From contig JAOTZC010000014.1 of the NCBI GenBank assembly GCA_029861535.1, positions 1-55,270 of the forward strand: a stretch of 55,270 nucleotides of DNA, read 5' to 3'. Each line of letters opens with the position of its first letter. Positions within the stretch are counted from its first letter, which is position 1. The notes under the pieces were generated by a model, which worked only from the letters and a program-made list of their open reading frames with translations, ran no database searches and had not been told where the DNA came from. Positions 49,128 to 55,270 of this stretch are shown here, in pieces. The stretch comes from Gammaproteobacteria bacterium (GTDB lineage Bacteria > Pseudomonadota > Gammaproteobacteria > Steroidobacterales > Woeseiaceae). Position numbers and translations under genes: made by a program.

Positions 49128-51539
49128 GTGCGCGCCCTGTTCTTTGCAACGCTACTCGTATCCGCTGCGGCGATTGCTTACGAGATTCTGCTGATGCGCG
49201 TGTTGTCGATCGTGCAGTGGCATCACTTCGCTTACATGATCATCAGCCTCGCGCTGCTCGGTTATGGCGCCAGCGGCACTTTCATTGCGGTCAACAAACG
49301 CTGGCTCGAGCCGCGATTTGATTTGGCGTTCGCAGCAAGCGGCCTGCTGTTCAGTATTGCAATGATCGCCTGTTTCGTGCTCGGACAACGGGTTCCATTC
49401 AACGCGCTGGAAATCGTCTGGGACCCGCGCCAGCTGATTAGCCTGAGCGTCATTTATCTCGTTTTTTTCGTACCGTTCTTCTTTGCCGCCTGTTGCATCG
49501 GCCTTGCGTTCACTTGTCGCAAGTCTTTCGTCAGTCGCATCTATTTTTTCGATCTGCTAGGTGCCGGCCTCGGTGCTGTGCTGATTGTGGGTTTGCTTTT
49601 TGCGCGTCCACCGCAGGACGCGCTGATCGTGCTGGCAGTACTTGCGTTGGTCGCGTCGATAACGGTAGGCGTCAGGTTACCGCCGCGCAAAGCACTAATC
49701 GCTATGCAGATACTGTGGCTCGGCGCATTGCTGTTTGGAATGCCGCAAAACTTGCTCGGAATGCGACTCTCCGAATACAAAGGTTTGAGCCAGGCGATGC
49801 AGGTTGTCGATAGTGAAGTATTGACGGCCTCATCGAGCCCGCTGGGTTTGCTGACGGTAGTCGAGAGCCCTCAGGTACCATTTCGTCATGCGCCGGGTTT
49901 GAGCTTCAATACCCGTTTCGTACCGCCGGAGCAACTCGCCGTATTCACAGATGGCGATTCGATTAGCGCGATCACACGTTTCGACGGCGACTTCAGCGCG
50001 CTCGCGTACCTGGGCGACGTCACCGCCGCATTACCGTACCAACTGCTGTCTGAACCTCACGCGCTGATTTTGGGCGCTGGCGGCGGCAGCGATGTACTGC
50101 TGGCGCTATACAACGGCGCCGCAAGAATCGATGCGGTGGAGCTGAATCCGCAGATGACGGCGCTCGTTCGAGACACTTACGCCGACTTTGCCGGGCATTT
50201 GTATCAGGATAGCCGCATCACGGTTCACACCAAGGAAGCGCGCGGCTTCGTCACACAGAGTAAGGATCATTACGACCTTATCCACGTCGGGCTCTTAGAT
50301 TCGTTTGCCGCTTCCGGATCGGGCTTACAGGCGCTCAATGAAAGCTATCTGTACACGGTCGAGGCAATCCGGGACTACGTGCAGCACACGGCGCCAGGTG
50401 GCATGCTCGCGATTACGCGCTGGCTGAAACTGCCGCCACGAGACAGCCTGAAGCTTGTCGCGACTGTGATCGAAGCTTTGCGAAAGGAAGGTGTCGCAGA
50501 CCCGGGCCGGCAACTTGCGCTCATTCGAAGCTGGAACACGAGCACCTTGCTCGTCAAGAACGGTGACTTCACAGCAAATGAAATTGAAGTGATTCGCGAG
50601 TTTTCCCGTTCGCATTCATTCGACACCGCGTTCTATCCGTCGATGCCGGCAAGTGATGCGAATCGCTTTAATATTCTCGCACAAGCATATCTTTACGATG
50701 GCGTAAGCGCGCTACTCGGTAATGACGCCGACGATTTCGTCGCACGTTACAAATTTCACATCGCACCCGCGACTGACAACCGACCGTATTTTTTTCATTT
50801 CCTGAAATGGAGCGCACTACCCGAATTCATGAGCCTCATCAGACGTGGCGGCGCTGGATTGATCGAATGGGGATATCTGATTCTCATGGCCACGCTCATT
50901 CAGGCGACAATTGCCGGCGCAGTTTTGATCGTATTGCCTTTGTCTCGCGTCAAACGCAGCTGGCCGCACGGCATTGGTACCCGAATGGGCGGCTATTTCT
51001 TCCTACTGGGTCTGGCATTTCTGTTCATCGAGATTGCGTTTATTCAGAAATTCATCCTGTTTCTCAGTCATCCGCTCTATTCGGTGGCTGTTGTGTTAAG
51101 CGGTTTTCTCGTATTCGCGGGAGTTGGAAGTGCTTACTCGGGCCGTTTGACGCAGAAAGCTCGGCAGAAAGAGCGCTCGCCCGTCGACGTTGCAGTTGCT
51201 GGCATCTCAGCAATCGCGCTTTTGTATCTGGTCCTACTGCCGTTTCTTTTTCAGCAGCTGATAGGGCTCACAGACAGTATCAAGATGCTGTTTTCTGTCC
51301 TTCTCATCGCGCCACTGGCGTTCTGCATGGGCATGCCGTTCCCGATCGGACTAAGCCGACTCGCGGATGGCGCACCGAATTTCATTCCATGGGCTTGGGG
51401 AATCAATGGCTTCGCGTCGGTAATTAGCGCGTCTTTAGCGACACTTCTGGCAATACAGTTCGGCTTTACGACGGTCGTACTACTCGCGCTGGGCTTGTAC
51501 GTGACTGCGGCGTCGATCAGTCGTAACTACATCCGATGA
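49128..51539 (+). CDS. Membrane-embedded spermidine-synthase-like protein
   Basis: 803 residues, GTG start, 11 bases after pcm. Six or so N-terminal helices, a soluble methyltransferase-fold domain like spermidine synthase at about 290-480 (LILGAGGGSDVLLALYNGAARIDAVELN), and another six or so C-terminal helices (PFPIGLSRLADGAPNFIPWAWGING, a segment common to this fused family). The polyamine-site DSTDP of true spermidine synthases is replaced by VGLLDSF, so the substrate is probably different. Function unknown; follows pcm closely and may share its transcript. Confidence 0.82.
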   Translation: MRALFFATLLVSAAAIAYEILLMRVLSIVQWHHFAYMIISLALLGYGASGTFIAVNKRWLEPRFDLAFAASGLLFSIAMIACFVLGQRVPFNALEIVWDPRQLISLSVIYLVFFVPFFFAACCIGLAFTCRKSFVSRIYFFDLLGAGLGAVLIVGLLFARPPQDALIVLAVLALVASITVGVRLPPRKALIAMQILWLGALLFGMPQNLLGMRLSEYKGLSQAMQVVDSEVLTASSSPLGLLTVVESPQVPFRHAPGLSFNTRFVPPEQLAVFTDGDSISAITRFDGDFSALAYLGDVTAALPYQLLSEPHALILGAGGGSDVLLALYNGAARIDAVELNPQMTALVRDTYADFAGHLYQDSRITVHTKEARGFVTQSKDHYDLIHVGLLDSFAASGSGLQALNESYLYTVEAIRDYVQHTAPGGMLAITRWLKLPPRDSLKLVATVIEALRKEGVADPGRQLALIRSWNTSTLLVKNGDFTANEIEVIREFSRSHSFDTAFYPSMPASDANRFNILAQAYLYDGVSALLGNDADDFVARYKFHIAPATDNRPYFFHFLKWSALPEFMSLIRRGGAGLIEWGYLILMATLIQATIAGAVLIVLPLSRVKRSWPHGIGTRMGGYFFLLGLAFLFIEIAFIQKFILFLSHPLYSVAVVLSGFLVFAGVGSAYSGRLTQKARQKERSPVDVAVAGISAIALLYLVLLPFLFQQLIGLTDSIKMLFSVLLIAPLAFCMGMPFPIGLSRLADGAPNFIPWAWGINGFASVISASLATLLAIQFGFTTVVLLALGLYVTAASISRNYIR

Positions 51540-51554
51540 CTTGCGACTGCCTGA

Positions 51555-51587
51555 GGACGGCGGGCGCTAGAAACTCTCTAGCCGTCC
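51555..51587. terminator. Bulged hairpin between convergent genes
   Basis: GGACGG (51555-51560) with CCGTCC (51582-51587), and CTAGA (51567-51571) with TCTAG (51577-51581), stack into an 11-bp hairpin with a six-base bulge. It fills the 50-base space between two gene ends. There is no T-run; a bidirectional attenuator or terminator is plausible. Confidence 0.4.
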
Positions 51588-51589
51588 GG

Positions 51590-52198
51590 TCAGGTATGTT
51601 GACGCGGCTTGTCGATTGTCGGGATCTCGAGGCCTGGGTCCAGCAAAATCGTGCCGGGAATTTGCCTTGAGTCGAACTCCTGCGTGGCGATGTCAATCTC
51701 CCCACACTTGATGCTGCCCTCGCCGCCAACCTCGCCGAGCCGGATTTCCCGGATCTTCTTGTCTTGTACCATTAGCTCGGCGCCCTTCAGGTTTAGCGTT
51801 AGTGTTATCGTGAAGGGTAGCTTCGCAGTAGATTTTTCGTTTACCAGAACCTCGATCGACGGTTCATGTTTGGAGGTGAAGCTGTGTTCGGCCAGCGCGA
51901 CCAATACCGACTCGCCCGGTGAACACTTCTCTTCGTCCACGCATTCCGCAAGCAAACCATACTTGTTCCAACCGGTCATCATGATTTCTGACAGATTCAT
52001 ATCAAATAATTCGTGGACTTTTTCCACAATAGCGCCGAAGACAGTGCCCCAATCAAAATCTTTCCCATGTTTCAGGATCGCTTCCTTCAATTCGGATGAC
52101 GCGTTTGTCGATTCCATCGCCGCAGCGATTATTGGCGGCAAATTTGCGACCTCAATCGAAAAGATTGAATTTAGAGTTGCATCGGTATCACTCATCAC
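51590..52198 (-). CDS. Unknown cytoplasmic-type protein
   Basis: 202 residues, no signal peptide or membrane helix. The first 110 residues are helical (AAAMESTNASSELKEAILKH, VFGAIVEKVHELFDMN), with a Cys pair CVDEEKC; the second half is beta-strand-like and charged (LPFTITLTLNLKGAELMVQD). I recognise no family. Its start overlaps the upstream membrane-protein gene by four bases, so the two are probably made together and may interact at the inner face of the membrane. Confidence 0.6.
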   Translation of the reverse strand: MMSDTDATLNSIFSIEVANLPPIIAAAMESTNASSELKEAILKHGKDFDWGTVFGAIVEKVHELFDMNLSEIMMTGWNKYGLLAECVDEEKCSPGESVLVALAEHSFTSKHEPSIEVLVNEKSTAKLPFTITLTLNLKGAELMVQDKKIREIRLGEVGGEGSIKCGEIDIATQEFDSRQIPGTILLDPGLEIPTIDKPRQHT

Positions 52199-53250
52199 TG
52201 TTCCTTATTGATTTTCACGTCGGGGTCTCCATGCACCGATTGTTCTCCAGCGGTGTTTTGCAGCCGGACCCTGATCACTGGTCTCGCCCGGTCGGAGATA
52301 TCCGGCGAAACTGTCTGTGTGCCGGGGTCCACGTGAGAACGAACATCGAATTTAGCCGCCGGTGCGGTTTTTGGTCCCCGTGAATGTCGCCAGTAGAGGG
52401 TTGTAAACCCGAGTATCACCAACAGCGCTACGATGGGCAGCCATACATCTTTTAAGCCGTTTTCTATCGGGGGCTTCCCATCACCATTGCCGCCGTTGGT
52501 AACGCCACCATTGCCGCCATTGGCATCCTCACCATTACCGTCTGTGGAGTCGTCACCATTGCCGCCATTGGTAACGCCACCATTGCCGCCATTGGCATCG
52601 CCACCGCCTCCGTCCGACTGTAAATCAAGATCACCGGAACCGCCGCTTCGCTGTGAGTCCGCCCGGCCGGCGCCGTCGTCGGTAGAATCAGTACCCGATT
52701 CGGTTTCTTGGTTTTGGGCAATCGTTGTTTCCGATGGCAACTCCTCCTCAGTCGGCTGCTCGATTTCTTCCGCCAGCCTAGTCGGCTCTTCGGCATCCGG
52801 CGCGATGACGTTCATCGTAATCTGTACGAATTTTTCGCCCACGCGACATTTAAGTTTCTCGCAATTCTCACAGCTGATAGTGAAGTCTGCCGTATAAGTA
52901 CCGGGCGTCAATTGGTTTGCGTCATACTTGATATACACGTCGACATCGTCTGGATTCCCCAACTCGAACTTGGCACTGAAGGGTGGGACCAACTCGTATT
53001 CAGCGCGGTCTAGCAGTTGGAACCACGTCTTTTCGGGGAAAGGTTCACTCGGAGACAGCAGTATCCTGAACGTCCTGGGTCTGGAACAATTAACATCGTT
53101 TTTCAATTTGAACGGCTGTTCTTTGGGGCCTTCGCCAAGCTCGATGTTCACATGTTCGGCATACAAGGTTCGCTCATCTTGAGCTGCCACGGGCACAACA
53201 GCGAAAAGCAGCAAAAGTGGCAGCCATGTTCTAGCTGATGTTGAGGTCAT
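52195..53250 (-). CDS. Exported single-span protein with Ig-like domain and Gly/Asn repeat linker
   Basis: 351 residues. A signal peptide (MTSTSARTWLPLLLLFAVVPVAAQ) precedes a beta-rich, Ig-like extracytoplasmic domain of about 130 residues containing CENCEKLKC, then an acidic Thr/Glu region, a low-complexity linker of about 70 residues built from GGNGG and TNGGNGD units, one membrane helix (WLPIVALLVILGFTTLYW) and a cytoplasmic tail of about 65 residues. The layout is that of a single-span sensor or anchor with an outward receptor-like domain. No homologous family recognised. Overlaps the next gene by four bases. Confidence 0.68.
   Translation of the reverse strand: MTSTSARTWLPLLLLFAVVPVAAQDERTLYAEHVNIELGEGPKEQPFKLKNDVNCSRPRTFRILLSPSEPFPEKTWFQLLDRAEYELVPPFSAKFELGNPDDVDVYIKYDANQLTPGTYTADFTISCENCEKLKCRVGEKFVQITMNVIAPDAEEPTRLAEEIEQPTEEELPSETTIAQNQETESGTDSTDDGAGRADSQRSGGSGDLDLQSDGGGGDANGGNGGVTNGGNGDDSTDGNGEDANGGNGGVTNGGNGDGKPPIENGLKDVWLPIVALLVILGFTTLYWRHSRGPKTAPAAKFDVRSHVDPGTQTVSPDISDRARPVIRVRLQNTAGEQSVHGDPDVKINKEQ
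52482..52599. repeat. Two 46-bp direct repeats, 72-bp period, inside the linker
   Basis: The 46 bases at 52482-52527 recur at 52554-52599 with one mismatch. Each copy contains shorter internal repeats built on CCACCATTGCCGCC. The 72-base period equals 24 codons, so copy number can change without frame loss. They encode the DANGGNGGVTNGGNG-type linker on the minus strand. Confidence 0.9.
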
Positions 53251-53882
53251 TGACGCCCGCCGTTGATCAGTCTATGAGTTCGCGCACACGGCGACAGGAG
53301 CATCCAACACGCTCTTCGTGGTGACAAATGCCGTGTCTGTTTTAGAATCGGTCCACTCCTGTCGATAATTCTTGGTATTTTTTTCAACAATAACATCCGT
53401 TTGGACGTCAGCGCCGAAACTAAAGAGTTGGTATACCGATTAGGCTACTTCACACTGGGCCTGTCAACACGCCGTGTGAGCCATACTAAGCTAACTAAAT
53501 CAGCGTGGTCGGCATCAAAGACAGGATGGAAGCGGCGATTCAGCACAATATTCCACCGACAAAGGCGGATTTCCACAGGGCGGTCGCCGGGCGGGCTGAT
53601 TATTGGTATGCCGCGTGTTTGCGGATAACGTGCAGCCCAGTCCGATTCAGACGAAGCATTCGATTACGTTGCTGCCCTGTTAACCAACGAATAGATCGGT
53701 TATTCCGGTATCCAAGACACCATTGGCACAGCGTGACCCCAAGAGCAGAATGTCGACGACGCGAATCTGGAGTACATTGACGGTCTGAACCCTTAATTCC
53801 TGTATGGAAATAAGTTCTGCGGTGCTCAGGTCTTCTGACAAGTAGGGGCAATGTCTCGAGACCTTCTCCAGTGGAGAGAAAG
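53251..53882. other. 632-base stretch with no recognisable gene
   Basis: Several short frames exist on both strands, but none has a convincing ribosome site, codon pattern or recognisable product. TTGACG at 53776 lacks a good -10 partner at normal spacing. It lies between the divergent starts of the Ig-like membrane protein and the thioredoxin-like gene, so it must hold promoters; part may be a decayed gene. Confidence 0.5.
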
Positions 53883-55270
53883 ATGAAAACCACACCAATC
53901 TGGCTAAGCTGGGTCACGCTGTTATTGATGTCCGCAACCTGCACTGCCGAAACCATTGATTGGAAGCACTGGGAATTGGATGCGTTTGAAACGGCCAAAG
54001 CCGAAAACAAGATTATTCTTGTCAATGTCGGCATGGAAGGCTGTGCGGCTTGTGCAAGGATGGATTCGCAAACGTACACGCATGAAAGCGTCGTTGAACT
54101 TATCAATGAACACTTCGTTGCGATCGAGGTCGATGCCGAAGCGCGTCCGGATATCGGCGAACGCTATTCGGATTGGGCCTGGCCGGCGACGATATTTCTT
54201 GCACCAGACGCCACGCAAGTGCTGGCCGTTCGTGGGAATCGGCTGCCGAGGAATTTCATTCCGATTCTCAATGACCTGATCTCGAAACATGAGGCCGGCG
54301 CCCTTGAGCCCGATCCACGATCACCTTATGCGGCACCACCCGAACCGGCAAAGACGCAACTGACCCGCATACGAGATGATCTGCGGGAACAGCTCGATCG
54401 CTCACTCAACCGCAAGTACGGTGGCTGGGGAAGAAGCGGCATCGGTGGCGAACAGAGTGGTTCGCGCTTGCGCCATTTGTACCTCAGAGCACACCTTTAC
54501 GACGACCTTGAGTTACGTAATTTGGCGTTAAAAAGTTCTACAGGATTTCTCAACACGATAGACCCAGTGTGGGGCGGCAGCTACAGCGCCGCGTTTCCGA
54601 AAGATATGCAGGCACCCAAGAGGTTCGCGGCACTCAGGGCCATCCCCGAAAAGAGAATCCTGGTGCAATCAAACGCAATCACGGCTTTTGCGATCGGCTA
54701 TCAGCATACGAATGACGATAAGTATTTGTCGGGTATTCAAGAGATCGATCGCTTCTTGAATGATTGGATGATGGCGACGGATGGTACTTTCTATACCAAC
54801 CAAAAAAACGAGCCACCAGACCTGCCACCTCAAATGTCGGCTGGCGATTACTGGCTCCTGCCAACGGACCATGCGCGCCGCAAGTATGGTACGCCGCCGG
54901 TCGATCATGCGATCTATACTGATCGAAACGGCGAAGTCATCAGCGCCTATGTTCTCGCTTTTGAAGCGACGGACGACGGCAACTATCTCGCAACAGCAAA
55001 GCGCGCTGCTTCATCGATTCTCAAGAATCGGCTGCACGAAAATGGCTGGGTTATTCAGGCGCTAAGCAACACAGAGGCTGATAAAGACTCCCGAATGCGG
55101 ACACTAGTTACCGACGAAAGACCATTCTTGAGTGCACAGGTCTGGTTCGGTACTGCATTGTTATCGCTTTATCGAGCCACCGGCGAGGAGAGGTGGCTGG
55201 ACGCAGCCGATGGAATCGGTAAGGCCGCGCTGGCGACCCTGCATGATGACGAGCTTGGCGGCTTTTACGC
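53883..55270 (+). CDS. Exported thioredoxin-domain protein with alpha/alpha-barrel-like body, C-terminus outside window
   Basis: 462 codons visible, ending at the window edge. A signal peptide (WLSWVTLLLMSATCTA) is followed by a thioredoxin-like domain of the DUF255 type with the redox pair in MEGCAACARMD and WAWPATIFLAPD as its cis-proline region. From about residue 165 the chain becomes helical repeats with aromatic and Gly-rich segments (RKYGGWGRSGIGG, DPVWGGSYSAAFP, FGTALLSLYRATGEERW), like the (alpha/alpha)6-barrel half of YyaL/SPATA20-type proteins. Those proteins are cytoplasmic; this one should be periplasmic. GGAGAG precedes the ATG. Exact substrate or partner unknown. Confidence 0.78.
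   Translation, partial: MKTTPIWLSWVTLLLMSATCTAETIDWKHWELDAFETAKAENKIILVNVGMEGCAACARMDSQTYTHESVVELINEHFVAIEVDAEARPDIGERYSDWAWPATIFLAPDATQVLAVRGNRLPRNFIPILNDLISKHEAGALEPDPRSPYAAPPEPAKTQLTRIRDDLREQLDRSLNRKYGGWGRSGIGGEQSGSRLRHLYLRAHLYDDLELRNLALKSSTGFLNTIDPVWGGSYSAAFPKDMQAPKRFAALRAIPEKRILVQSNAITAFAIGYQHTNDDKYLSGIQEIDRFLNDWMMATDGTFYTNQKNEPPDLPPQMSAGDYWLLPTDHARRKYGTPPVDHAIYTDRNGEVISAYVLAFEATDDGNYLATAKRAASSILKNRLHENGWVIQALSNTEADKDSRMRTLVTDERPFLSAQVWFGTALLSLYRATGEERWLDAADGIGKAALATLHDDELGGFY

Noticed and set aside
51555-51587. Confident rho-independent terminator
   Set aside because: Good hairpin but no T-run on either side; kept at low confidence.
52482-52599. Regular short repeats that might be a CRISPR array
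   Set aside because: Only two copies, the spacing sequence is also repetitive, and the repeats are in frame inside a coding region as a Gly/Asn linker.

Overview
The window reads as one contiguous piece of a free-living Gammaproteobacterium-like chromosome. It is dense with genes, mid-range in G+C by eye, and rich in Tat/Sec-exported proteins and gamma-type pdxH, pcm and rnf genes. A marine or sediment lineage related to Woeseiaceae is possible, but that is a guess from gene style only. I see no rRNA, tRNA, insertion sequence, CRISPR array or phage gene.

Layout. (1) 1-7.2 kb, amino-acid catabolism: a PutA cut by the left edge, a divergent glutamate dehydrogenase, and a coupled pair of M20 amidohydrolase and YbdK-type carboxylate-amine ligase that overlaps the dehydrogenase tail to tail. 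(2) 7.2-12.1 kb: pdxH, a divergent pyruvate-kinase-like protein, an exported DUF885-like protein and a small Cys/Arg-motif protein. (3) 12.1-18.5 kb, minus strand: a four-gene operon with an exported one-heme protein, a one-heme LamG lipoprotein, a Tat-exported protein and a methyltransferase with a Trm112-like N-terminus and a PqqD-like C-terminus. It is preceded by a riboswitch-like structured leader. (4) 18.7-25.7 kb: a uracil-DNA-glycosylase-family protein, a large secreted subtilase with a structured leader and a strong terminator, a small lipoprotein, and an exported metallo-beta-lactamase-fold protein coupled to a two-helix membrane protein.

(5) 25.8-41.5 kb is the centre of the window, a ferredoxin hub of two divergent operons. 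On the minus strand is a four-subunit 2-oxoacid:ferredoxin oxidoreductase (order D-A-B-C) followed by an HdrA-like flavoprotein. On the plus strand are rnfB, a 1657-residue pyruvate:ferredoxin oxidoreductase, rnfCDGEA, a small Cys-containing membrane protein resembling the maturation factor NqrM, and a ferredoxin-NADP reductase. Two ferredoxin-reducing 2-oxoacid oxidoreductases are thus packed with an ion-pumping ferredoxin:NAD oxidoreductase and an NADPH outlet. The set could run oxidatively, or backwards as ferredoxin-driven carboxylation powered by Rnf.

(6) 41.6-46.4 kb: a TolB/TPR membrane protein, then divergently a compact operon of a 43-residue ORF, two DUF1538 membrane proteins, an atypical PII-like protein and a CBS-pair protein. 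This looks like an uncharacterised two-part transporter with its own nucleotide-sensing regulators and is the best candidate for an undescribed system. (7) 46.3-51.5 kb: the radical-SAM and Memo members of the AmmeMemoRadiSam set without AMMECR1, an exported isoaspartyl methyltransferase coupled to Memo, and a membrane-embedded spermidine-synthase-like protein. (8) 51.6-55.3 kb: a coupled pair of unknown proteins, one of them surface-exposed with a Gly/Asn repeat linker, a 0.6-kb stretch with no recognisable gene, and an exported thioredoxin-like protein cut by the right edge.
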